This document shows positions 17,781 to 23,656 of a DNA stretch of 23,656 bases, piece after piece. This DNA is from a virus: positions 1 through 23,656 of IMG/VR virus record IMGVR_UViG_3300007522_000064. One strand, 5' to 3'. The notes beneath the pieces were generated by a model. The model was not told the DNA's origin. It saw nothing but the letters and a program-made list of their open reading frames with translations, and did not search any database. The translations under genes were made by a program, and so were the position numbers. The stretch's first letter is position 1. Every line of letters begins with the position of its first letter.

Positions 17781-18596
17781 TTAGAGTGTGCCCCGCAAGT
17801 CCGTAGTGAAACTAGGCATCACCGCGAACTCCAAATCCGCTATTTTCCGTTCAAATCGGAACGGACTTGCAGGGTACATTTTATCAAACTCTTCTATTTT
17901 TGCCATGAGATCAAGCAACGACAATGAACATTGCGTGTTTTTGCTTTGATTTGCTACATGTTGCATTAGTTGACAATTAGCAGGATGAGATATGATACAG
18001 GGATCGACATTATTTTTAAAACCGTGCGTTACGGAATACATATGATCTCTAGAAATACCGTTAATATTTTTAATCCCTTTTCTGGAACCAGGAGTTGAGT
18101 ACCAGCCATGATTTTGAATTAATCCAGAAGCAGTTTGAAACCAATCTGGATATGAACTAATACCAAAATTAAACCTACATTGGTAAGAATATTGTTTTTT
18201 GGTATCAATAATATCGGGATGAATTGTTTTTACAGTTTTAGAATACCAAGTTTTTCCAGTAAACTTACATTTACATAGATATATACGAGTATATTCACCT
18301 AAATATTCTACTGAAACTTTTTCATATTTGGCTAATAGCGTAGTTCTAATTTTTAGTTTAGTGCTATCGGATAGTATTCTACCAGTATTAAGATGGCTAG
18401 CCCGACATGACTTACAGCAGAATTTAGGATTGAGTGTATTTGTTTTACAATACAAACATTTTTTAATTTGTCGTTTTGTTGAATGCTTGGAAGAGCAAGC
18501 AACGGAACAAAATTTTCGTATGCAGTTTTTATTTGTCCTCAGAGGGAAAAACATTGATTGACATTGATTACATTTAAACATATGTTTATTTATCAT
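17781..18596 (-). CDS. HNH homing endonuclease with cysteine-pair fingers
   Basis: A 271-residue protein on the opposite strand to its neighbours. Residues 1-65 carry several CxxC pairs (C9/C12, C47/C50, C61/C64), suggesting zinc fingers. The HNH domain is at about 178-225: NGISRDHMYSVTHGF (H185), HPANCQLM (H204, N207) and NQSKNTQCS. This layout is typical of phage HNH homing endonucleases, which nick or cut DNA and spread by repair. ATG at 18596 is chosen because the longer frame would extend into a tRNA half. The gene lies between the two halves of one tRNA gene. Confidence 0.9.
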   Translation of the reverse strand: MINKHMFKCNQCQSMFFPLRTNKNCIRKFCSVACSSKHSTKRQIKKCLYCKTNTLNPKFCCKSCRASHLNTGRILSDSTKLKIRTTLLAKYEKVSVEYLGEYTRIYLCKCKFTGKTWYSKTVKTIHPDIIDTKKQYSYQCRFNFGISSYPDWFQTASGLIQNHGWYSTPGSRKGIKNINGISRDHMYSVTHGFKNNVDPCIISHPANCQLMQHVANQSKNTQCSLSLLDLMAKIEEFDKMYPASPFRFERKIADLEFAVMPSFTTDLRGTL

Positions 18597-18634
18597 TTCG
18601 TTGGGTCGGGGTTCGAGTCCCTGGCGGTATGCCA
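18597..18634 (+). pseudogene. 3' half of the tRNA gene split by the HNH gene
   Basis: Variable region, T-arm CGGGG-TTCGAGT-CCCTG (18607-18623), acceptor strand GCGGTAT, G and CCA. No anticodon stem matching the 5' half is visible, so something was lost or replaced. Confidence 0.65.
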
Positions 18635-18641
18635 AGTTTAA

Positions 18642-18716
18642 TGCTTCGTAGCTCAGTGGTAGAGCAAACGGCTGATAACCGTTAGGTCACTGGTTCAATC
18701 CCAGTCGAAGCAACCA
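18642..18716 (+). tRNA. tRNA-Ile(GAT)
   Basis: Acceptor TGCTTCG/CGAAGCA, D stem GCTC/GAGC, anticodon arm AACGG-CTGATAA-CCGTT, T-loop TTCAATC, encoded CCA. It opens an eight-gene run of regular tRNAs. Confidence 0.96.
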
Positions 18717-18717
18717 T

Positions 18718-18792
18718 GTGTTCGTAGCTCAGAGGAAGAGCATCTGGCTTTTAACCAGAGGGTCGAGATTTCGAAATTCTCCGGACACACCA
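18718..18792 (+). tRNA. tRNA-Lys(TTT)
   Basis: Acceptor GTGTTCG/CGGACAC, anticodon arm TCTGG-CTTTTAA-CCAGA, T-loop TTCGAAA, encoded CCA. One T.T mismatch in the T stem. Confidence 0.95.
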
Positions 18793-18799
18793 GATTTGA

Positions 18800-18873
18800 T
18801 GGGGGTTAGTTAAATGGTATAACAGCGGATTTTGATTCCGCTATCACAAGTTCGATTCTTGTACCCTCTGCCA
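18800..18873 (+). tRNA. tRNA-Gln(TTG)
   Basis: Anticodon arm GCGGA-TTTTGAT-TCCGC, T-arm ACAAG-TTCGATT-CTTGT, encoded CCA. The first acceptor pair is a T.T mismatch; a weak 1-72 pair is usual for Gln tRNAs. Confidence 0.95.
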
Positions 18874-18880
18874 GTGTTAT

Positions 18881-18957
18881 GTGCGTGTGTAGCCGAATGG
18901 TTAGGCCCGAGATTGCAAATCTCGATCATGCAGGTTCGACTCCTGTCACGCACTCCA
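18881..18957 (+). tRNA. tRNA-Cys(GCA)
   Basis: Acceptor GTGCGTG/CACGCAC, anticodon arm CGAGA-TTGCAAA-TCTCG, discriminator T as in Cys tRNAs, encoded CCA. Confidence 0.96.
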
Positions 18958-18962
18958 GTTTA

Positions 18963-19039
18963 GGTAATGTAGCTCAGTTGGTTAGAGCATACGGTTCATA
19001 CCCGTAGGGTCGGTGGTTCGAATCCACCCATTACCACCA
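18963..19039 (+). tRNA. tRNA with CAT anticodon (Met or lysidine-Ile)
   Basis: Acceptor GGTAATG/CATTACC, D stem GCTC/GAGC, anticodon arm TACGG-TTCATAC-CCGTA, T-loop TTCGAAT, A and CCA. A regular elongator-type tRNA. It is the better TilS candidate of the two CAT genes, but Met cannot be excluded. Confidence 0.95.
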
Positions 19040-19044
19040 AGTTT

Positions 19045-19121
19045 GCCCCTGTAGCTCAATTGGACAGAGTGTCGGTCTTCGAAACCGCGGGTTGGGAGTT
19101 CAAATCTCTCCGGGGGCACCA
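19045..19121 (+). tRNA. tRNA-Arg(TCG)
   Basis: Acceptor GCCCCTG/CGGGGGC, anticodon loop CTTCGAA in a CGGT/ACCG stem, T-loop TTCAAAT, encoded CCA. Confidence 0.95.
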
Positions 19122-19128
19122 GTTTTAT

Positions 19129-19203
19129 GGAGTTTGTGATGTAATGGTAGCATCAGAGATTGTGATTCTCTTTGCGTGGGTTCGATTCCCATCATTCTCC
19201 CCA
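19129..19203 (+). tRNA. tRNA-His(GTG)
   Basis: Anticodon arm AGAGA-TTGTGAT-TCTCT. A G at position -1 (19129) opposite C73 (19200) is encoded, the identity element for His. Two T.T mismatches in the acceptor stem. CCA encoded. Confidence 0.94.
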
Positions 19204-19208
19204 AGTTT

Positions 19209-19284
19209 GCAACTTTAGCTGATATGGTTATAGCGGTGTCTTGAAGCGACATTGAAGTAGGTTCAATTCCTACAGGTTGCACCA
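19209..19284 (+). tRNA. tRNA-Phe(GAA)
   Basis: Acceptor GCAACTT/AGGTTGC, anticodon arm GTGTC-TTGAAGC-GACAT, T-arm GTAGG-TTCAATT-CCTAC, encoded CCA. Last tRNA of the array. Confidence 0.94.
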
Positions 19285-19290
19285 TTATGG

Positions 19291-19318
19291 TTGACAGCGG
19301 CACAAACGGTGCTATAAT
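19291..19318 (+). promoter_or_regulatory. Sigma70-type promoter after the tRNA array
   Basis: TTGACA at 19291-19296, a 16-base spacer and TATAAT at 19313-19318, seven bases after tRNA-Phe. It should drive 19346 and the RNA ligase gene. Confidence 0.9.
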
Positions 19319-19345
19319 ATATATATAAAGCACAAAAAGCACAAG

Positions 19346-19732
19346 ATGAACTATAACCACTTAGTAGAACCAGTAAAAAGTTTTGAAGAATTGCAGGGAC
19401 AGATTCTTTGTAAAGTAGTAAATTTGGGCGGTGATGAACTACGGTTTCACCTAACTGAACAGCACTATGTGAGAATGTATCACAGTCAGGATTGTTGCGA
19501 GTCAGTGTACATCGAAGACATTGTAGGCGACTTAGATGACCTAGTAGGAACTCCACTGTTGCTGGTTGAAAAAGTCAGCAGCTACGAAGGTGAGAGTAGA
19601 TCTGAGGAAAGTGAAACTTGGACATACTATCGTTTTAGAACTATCAAAGGCAACGTAGACATTCGCTGGTACGGAAGTAGCAACGGATACTACAGTGAAA
19701 GTGTAGATATTGAAATTGTAGGTAAGGAGTAA
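19346..19732 (+). CDS. DUF7448-like conserved phage protein
   Basis: A 128-residue protein with MYHSQDCCESVYIEDIVGDL, then DDLVGTPLL, WTYYRFRTIKGNVDIRWYG and SNGYYSESVDIEIV. This pattern fits DUF7448, widespread in phages and of unknown function. Predicted beta-rich. First gene behind the promoter at 19291-19318 and directly upstream of the RNA ligase gene. Confidence 0.85.
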   Translation: MNYNHLVEPVKSFEELQGQILCKVVNLGGDELRFHLTEQHYVRMYHSQDCCESVYIEDIVGDLDDLVGTPLLLVEKVSSYEGESRSEESETWTYYRFRTIKGNVDIRWYGSSNGYYSESVDIEIVGKE

Positions 19733-19734
19733 AA

Positions 19735-20751
19735 ATGCGTAAACTAGCTTCTATTCGTAAAATTGATACTATTCGCCCAATTGAAGGTGCGGATGCTATT
19801 GAATGTGCAGTTATTGGTGGTTGGACTGTGGTTGTTAAGAAAGGCGAATTTGCCGCTGGCGACCTAGCAGTCTATTGTGAAATTGATTCATGGATTCCGC
19901 ATGCGCTAGCACCATTCCTCAGCAAAGGCAACGAGCCGCGAGTGTATGACGGTATTGCAGGCGAACGCTTGCGTACTATTAGACTGCGTGGACAACTATC
20001 GCAAGGATTGTTGCTGCCAGCAAACATCGGCGGTATTTGTGTTCTTGGTCTTGAAGTAGGAATGGATGTTTCTGCTATCCTTAGTATCACCAAGTATGAA
20101 GCTCCTATTCCTGCATGTCTTGCTGGTGAAGTTAAAGGTATGTTTCCAAGTTGGCTTCAAAAGACTGATCAAGAACGTATTCAGAATCTAAAGGAAGAAC
20201 TTGCATACTGGGCTAAAGAACAGCATGCTTGGGAAATTACTGAAAAGCTAGACGGTGCGTCAATGACAGCTTACTTGCGTGATGGAGAGTTTGGAGTTTG
20301 TTCACGTAATCTTGATCTCAAGCCAAGCGAAACTAACAGCCTGTGGAAAGTTGCAGTTGCCAATGATCTAGAATTAAAACTTCGTCGTGCTAATCGTAAT
20401 ATTGCATTGCAAGGTGAACTGATTGGAGAAGGTATTCAAGGTAATCCATATAAGAGCAAAGGACAAGATTTTTTCTTGTTTGACATCTACAATATTGATA
20501 CCAACAAGTACTTTACTCCTGCAGAACGAAAAGCATTCGTTGATGAGTTTGATATTAAACATGTGCCTGTTCTTGGAACCCTCACAATGGATGAGTCAAC
20601 TACCATTGCTGATCTGCTAATGTCTGCAGAAGGTAAGTCAGTTATGGGAATGGTTGGTTGTGAACGAGAAGGACTTGTGTTTAAGATTCTAGATATGCAA
20701 TGTTCGTTCAAAGCAATTTCTAATAAGTTCTTATTGAAAGGCGGTAATTAA
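19735..20751 (+). CDS. ATP-dependent RNA ligase (DRB0094/Rnl5-like)
   Basis: A 338-residue nucleotidyltransferase. Residues 1-120 form an OB-like N-terminal domain (RKLASIRKIDTIRPIEGADA, GDLAVYCEIDSWIP), as in the DRB0094 RNA ligase of Deinococcus. Motif I is EKLDGAS with the AMP-accepting Lys171; NIALQGELIG and FFLFDIYNI fit motifs III/IIIa; EGLVFK (312-317) is motif IV and SFKAIS (324-329) motif V. DRB0094 seals nicked RNA. Next to a tRNA array it could repair tRNAs cut by host anticodon nucleases, as T4 Rnl1 does; this role is inference. No polynucleotide kinase gene is visible here. Confidence 0.9.
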   Translation: MRKLASIRKIDTIRPIEGADAIECAVIGGWTVVVKKGEFAAGDLAVYCEIDSWIPHALAPFLSKGNEPRVYDGIAGERLRTIRLRGQLSQGLLLPANIGGICVLGLEVGMDVSAILSITKYEAPIPACLAGEVKGMFPSWLQKTDQERIQNLKEELAYWAKEQHAWEITEKLDGASMTAYLRDGEFGVCSRNLDLKPSETNSLWKVAVANDLELKLRRANRNIALQGELIGEGIQGNPYKSKGQDFFLFDIYNIDTNKYFTPAERKAFVDEFDIKHVPVLGTLTMDESTTIADLLMSAEGKSVMGMVGCEREGLVFKILDMQCSFKAISNKFLLKGGN

Positions 20752-20752
20752 T

Positions 20753-21067
20753 ATGGACAAAGTAATTAGAGACGGAAAAGTTGCTGTACTATACAGTCCA
20801 GGGCACGGCGCTGGTTGGAGCTCTTGGGGCCACGGCGACTATGGCAACAAAGCGCTGTTTGATCCTATGGTAGTACAGTGTGTTGAAACAGGAGACTTTG
20901 ATAAGTTGAACACTTACATGACTCTTTGGTATCCAGATATGTACACAGGCGGCATGGACAGTTTGGAAATTGCTTGGCTTCCAGAAGGTACATTGTTCCG
21001 TATAAATGAATATGATGGTAGTGAAAGTATTGAAGTAAAAGAAGAAATGGATTGGATGATAGCATGA
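20753..21067 (+). CDS. Conserved phage hypothetical protein
   Basis: A 104-residue protein: VIRDGKVAVLYSPGHGAGWS, LFDPMVVQCVETGD, LEIAWLPEGTLFRINEYDG and a C-terminal DWM. I recognise the family from many tailed phages and bacteria, without assigned function. It starts one base after the RNA ligase stop and overlaps the next gene by four bases. Confidence 0.85.
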   Translation: MDKVIRDGKVAVLYSPGHGAGWSSWGHGDYGNKALFDPMVVQCVETGDFDKLNTYMTLWYPDMYTGGMDSLEIAWLPEGTLFRINEYDGSESIEVKEEMDWMIA

Positions 21068-21258
21068 TGTATATTAATAAACGAGATGTAGAAAAGATTT
21101 TAGAAGTTATGAACAAGTTTCCAGACGCAGAATCCTTTGCGCTAGCACATGAAGCTAGTTCAGGTATTGGCAGTGTAATTACCCTTACTATTCGAACGCA
21201 AGTAAATGAGTTAGACGGTGAGTTTAATGTAGAAATTGCAGGCGTGGAAAATTGGTAA
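21064..21258 (+). CDS. Small hypothetical protein
   Basis: A 64-residue protein, MMYINKRDVEKILEVMNKFP followed by a beta-rich half (SVITLTIRTQVNELDGEFNV). ATG 21064 overlaps the previous stop and is preferred over TTG 21052. Its last base is the first of the next ATG (TAATG). Function unknown. Confidence 0.75.
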   Translation: MMYINKRDVEKILEVMNKFPDAESFALAHEASSGIGSVITLTIRTQVNELDGEFNVEIAGVENW

Positions 21259-21425
21259 TGAAAATTAAATTTGATAAACAAACAATGCCAGACGAACTGT
21301 ACAATTCGCTACTACAGCACTTTGTAAATGAAGCAGTAGGGCTTGGTGTAGAAGTAAACAAGTTTACCCAATTTAATGATTGGATTGTTGAATGTAATAT
21401 AGATGCAAAAGCATCAGTACATTAA
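21258..21425 (+). CDS. Small hypothetical protein
   Basis: A 55-residue protein, MKIKFDKQTMPDELYNSLLQ then HFVNEAVGLGVEVNKF. Start and stop fit the operon pattern; no family recognised. The next promoter begins six bases after the stop. Confidence 0.65.
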   Translation: MKIKFDKQTMPDELYNSLLQHFVNEAVGLGVEVNKFTQFNDWIVECNIDAKASVH

Positions 21426-21430
21426 ATAGG

Positions 21431-21458
21431 TTGACAACGGCCTATAATATGTTATAAT
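21431..21458 (+). promoter_or_regulatory. Sigma70-type promoter
   Basis: TTGACA at 21431-21436, a 16-base spacer and TATAAT at 21453-21458, with a second TATAAT at 21443-21448 inside the spacer as in the 1271 promoter. Confidence 0.88.
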
Positions 21459-21485
21459 GTACGTATAAACAAAAAGAGGCTCACA

Positions 21486-22016
21486 ATGGCAGATATTTGG
21501 GTAATCAGCGATACACACTTTAATCACGCAGGTATCTTGAACTTCACCGACTGTGACGGCAAGGCTACTCGTGGCGATCGTTTTACGGACGTGACGGATA
21601 TGGACGAGCAAATGATTACCAACTGGAACAGTGTTGTTAAGCCTGGTGACAAAGTCTATCACCTGGGTGATGTGTTGTTTGGTATGGACAAGCCGGCGTG
21701 GTTGGATGCTAACTTCAACAGATTGAACGGCAAAAAGCGTTTGGTTGTTGGCAACCACGACAACATCAAATTGTTGGGCAACTACTTCAGCGAAGTTATG
21801 CTGTGGAGAATGTTCCCCGAGTTTGGTTTGTTGCTGACTCACGTTCCTGTACACAACAGTACATTGGGCGAGAGTCATAGATTTGGCGAAGGCAGTATGT
21901 TAAATGTACACGGACACATTCACCAAAATCCTCCACCGTCGCCTAGCCACAGATGTGTAAGTGTAGAGCAAATCAACTACACACCTATCAACATTGACGA
22001 GTTAAGAGTACGATGA
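21486..22016 (+). CDS. Calcineurin-like metallophosphoesterase
   Basis: A 176-residue protein with all motifs of the family in order: SDTHFNH (D9, H11), HLGD (60-62), VVGNHD (88-92), LTHVP (H119) and VHGHIH (141-146). These bind a two-metal centre that hydrolyses phosphoesters. Small single-domain phage members of this kind are common. Substrate unknown; cyclic nucleotides, nucleic acid ends or 2',3'-cyclic phosphates are possible. It has its own promoter and an AAAGAGG ribosome site. Confidence 0.92.
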   Translation: MADIWVISDTHFNHAGILNFTDCDGKATRGDRFTDVTDMDEQMITNWNSVVKPGDKVYHLGDVLFGMDKPAWLDANFNRLNGKKRLVVGNHDNIKLLGNYFSEVMLWRMFPEFGLLLTHVPVHNSTLGESHRFGEGSMLNVHGHIHQNPPPSPSHRCVSVEQINYTPINIDELRVR

Positions 22017-22117
22017 GTGACTTTGGATTTTACCTAGTAGCAGGAGTGTTGATTGTATTGTTCTATGGTGAGCCAGACTTACATGACGCACTAATATCCT
22101 ATCTAATGAGGGACTAA
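22013..22117 (+). CDS. Small single-helix membrane protein
   Basis: A 34-residue protein, MSDFGFYLVAGVLIVLFYGE then PDLHDALISYLMRD. The first half is a likely membrane helix. The ATG overlaps the previous stop by four bases, in line with local practice. Function unknown. Confidence 0.6.
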   Translation: MSDFGFYLVAGVLIVLFYGEPDLHDALISYLMRD

Positions 22118-22201
22118 ATGTTTGAACATCGTCTGTATGACATTGAAAAGTGGGAACAGGGCAAGATTAGATCTTGCTCTGTACTCCATCTCGTGCTATA
22201 A
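22118..22201 (+). CDS. Small ORF overlapping a promoter
   Basis: A 27-residue frame starting MFEHRLYDIEKWEQGK, immediately after the preceding stop. The second half coincides with the ligase promoter and its palindrome, so the C-terminus may be incidental. Its start and local arrangement look genuine; it may be a truncated gene. Confidence 0.4.
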   Translation: MFEHRLYDIEKWEQGKIRSCSVLHLVL

Positions 22202-22202
22202 T
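22162..22202 (+). promoter_or_regulatory. Sigma70-type promoter with palindrome at -35
   Basis: TTGCTC (22174-22179), a 17-base spacer and TATAAT (22197-22202). GCAAGAT-TAG-ATCTTGC (22161-22177) is a 7-bp inverted repeat overlapping the -35 box and could be an operator for the DNA ligase unit. Confidence 0.65.
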
Positions 22203-22261
22203 ATATACATTGCAAGGATACATAGTCTTTGACAATCACTAGAAATAGAACCGGAACAATT

Positions 22262-23584
22262 ATGCGAACACAGCCACAAAGTATTATTTCATCGCTAGAG
22301 GATCATCCTAGTCGTCTTAACAAAGAAGGCATTCTTGAATCTGCAATGCAAGAAGGACTAGACGAGTTCTTTGAAGGTGTGCGTATGGCACTAGATGCTA
22401 TGATCACATTCGGTGTTAAAGCAGTTCCAGAACGTTCAGATGTACTTACAGGACAGGGGCTTGATTGGCCTACATTTAAAGTACTTGCCGATCAATTGAT
22501 CAACCGTGAGCTTACCGGACATGCTGCTCGTGATGCAATTGAACTTGCAATGAGTGTTGCTACCACAGCACAGTGGAACGGCTTTTATCGTCGTATCCTT
22601 ATCAAAGACTTGCGATGCGGTGTAAGTGAAAAGACTGTAAACAAGGTTGCTAAAGACTTCCCGCAATATGCAGTTCCTGTGTTCACTTGCCAACTTGCAC
22701 ACGACAGCGCCAATCACGAAAAGAAGATGACTGGTAAGAAACAGATTGAAGTTAAACTAGATGGTGTTCGAGTTATTACTATTGTCCGTATGGACGGGCG
22801 TATTAATATGTTTAGTCGCAATGGCAAAGAATTTCATAACTTTGGACACATTATTAAAGAAATTGAAACTGTAGCTAAATTTGATCCACCGCCATATGAT
22901 TTGGTTTTGGACGGAGAAGTAATGAGTGCTAACTTCCAAGACCTAATGAAACAGGTACATCGCAAGGACAATGTAACAGCAAGCGATGCTGTACTACATT
23001 TGTTTGACTGTGTTCCGTTAGATGAATTCCAAAAAGGTGTATGGAATAAGCCACAGAACGTCCGTAGTCAACTTGTAGTACATTGGGTTGCAAAACACCA
23101 GGCGTTCTTACAGCACGTACAAGCGCTTGAGTGGGAAGATGTTGACTTAGACACTGTAGAAGGTGAACAACGCTTTGTAGAGCTGAATAAAGCGGCTGTA
23201 GACGGAGGATATGAGGGTGTTATGATCAAAGATGTGGACGCAGGATATGAGTGCAAACGCAGTCATGCTTGGCTCAAAGCCAAACCATTCATTGAAGTAA
23301 CATTAAGTATTACCAATTTAGAAGAAGGAACTGGACGCAATGAAGGAAGACTTGGGGCTTTTGTATGTGCTGGGCAGGATGACGGCAAGGATATACGTGT
23401 TAATGTGGGCAGTGGTTTTTCAGATGAGCAGAGATCCACTTTTTGGCATACTCGGGATTCTCTTATTGGTCAGCTTGTTGAAGTTAGGGCAGATGCTGTA
23501 ACACAGAACCAAGACGGCACCTACAGTTTGCGTTTTCCGCGTTTTAAAACATTCCGCGGATTTGAACCTGGCGAAAAACTATGA
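22262..23584 (+). CDS. ATP-dependent DNA ligase
   Basis: A 440-residue ligase of the T4 gp30 type. Residues 1-150 form an N-terminal helical domain. Motif I is KLDGVR with the AMP-accepting Lys165; VLDGEVM is motif III, YEGVMIKD motif IV and WLKAKP motif V. The C-terminal OB domain carries TGRNEGRLGAFVC and VGSGFSDEQR. It seals nicks in phage DNA during replication and recombination. ATG 22262 (GGAAC upstream) is preferred over TTG 22229. The stop overlaps the next gene by four bases. Confidence 0.95.
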   Translation: MRTQPQSIISSLEDHPSRLNKEGILESAMQEGLDEFFEGVRMALDAMITFGVKAVPERSDVLTGQGLDWPTFKVLADQLINRELTGHAARDAIELAMSVATTAQWNGFYRRILIKDLRCGVSEKTVNKVAKDFPQYAVPVFTCQLAHDSANHEKKMTGKKQIEVKLDGVRVITIVRMDGRINMFSRNGKEFHNFGHIIKEIETVAKFDPPPYDLVLDGEVMSANFQDLMKQVHRKDNVTASDAVLHLFDCVPLDEFQKGVWNKPQNVRSQLVVHWVAKHQAFLQHVQALEWEDVDLDTVEGEQRFVELNKAAVDGGYEGVMIKDVDAGYECKRSHAWLKAKPFIEVTLSITNLEEGTGRNEGRLGAFVCAGQDDGKDIRVNVGSGFSDEQRSTFWHTRDSLIGQLVEVRADAVTQNQDGTYSLRFPRFKTFRGFEPGEKL

Positions 23585-23656
23585 AAGAAGTTGACAAGTT
23601 TTGCCAAAAGTACGATGCTTATGTGCGTGAAAGTAGTCGTATGCATCGCAGACTTA
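23581..23656 (+). CDS. Partial gene at the window edge
   Basis: ATG 23581 overlaps the ligase stop (ATGA). The first 20 residues, MKEVDKFCQKYDAYVRESSR, are charged and probably helical; the frame runs off the window. Too short to identify. Confidence 0.6.
   Translation, partial: MKEVDKFCQKYDAYVRESSRMHRRL

Noticed and set aside
21414-21878. 154-codon minus-strand frame
   Set aside because: It is antisense to the metallophosphoesterase, whose motifs are all intact.

Overview
The window looks like part of a large double-stranded DNA tailed phage (Caudoviricetes) infecting an aquatic Pseudomonadota host. This is inferred from dense, mostly same-strand packing of small phage-type proteins with ATGA/TAATG overlaps, a large tRNA array, and phage-type ligases, ClpP and homing endonucleases. 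Sigma70-like promoters (TTGACA, 16-17 bp, TATAAT) recur, so host-type RNA polymerase probably reads the genome. No structural or terminase genes are visible, so genus and host are not assigned.

Left part (1-8406): about 20 small genes. Recognisable members are a TilS-type tRNA(Ile)-lysidine synthetase (410-1132), a GNAT-like protein (4475-4918), a BPSL0761-like protein (4915-5166) and a small lipoprotein (8251-8406). A gap at 8407-8815 is full of strong hairpins, two with GNRA loops, and probably encodes a structured RNA. Next come ClpP (9341-9955), a Bax-inhibitor-1/YccA-like membrane protein (9968-10642), a DUF2693-like protein and a HAD phosphatase.

Middle part (about 12080-19284): a stable-RNA operon. 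Three stacked sigma70 promoters lead into a hairpin plus boxA that closely resembles the antitermination leader of bacterial rRNA operons, then a long stem that may be a processing site. About 20 canonical or near-canonical tRNA genes follow (Asn, Ser, Asp, Gly, Thr, Leu, Pro, Ala, Met/CAU twice, Val, Glu, Ile, Lys, Gln, Cys, Arg, His, Phe), with a Tyr-like gene lacking a D arm and several fragments and hybrids. Trp is the only amino acid for which I found no candidate. The array also holds an RNA polymerase omega-like gene (13500-13727), a zinc-finger/PD-(D/E)XK endonuclease gene inserted after the anticodon of a tRNA-Ser gene, an HNH endonuclease gene splitting another tRNA gene, a sulfotransferase plus TauD-like dioxygenase pair, and a set of long-stem structured elements between tRNAs.

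Right part (19291-23656): DUF7448-like protein, DRB0094-type RNA ligase, small conserved proteins, a metallophosphoesterase and an ATP-dependent DNA ligase. Taken together, the tRNAs, TilS, RNA ligase, omega subunit and rRNA-like leader suggest a phage that makes, modifies and perhaps repairs much of its own tRNA pool; that combined role is inference.
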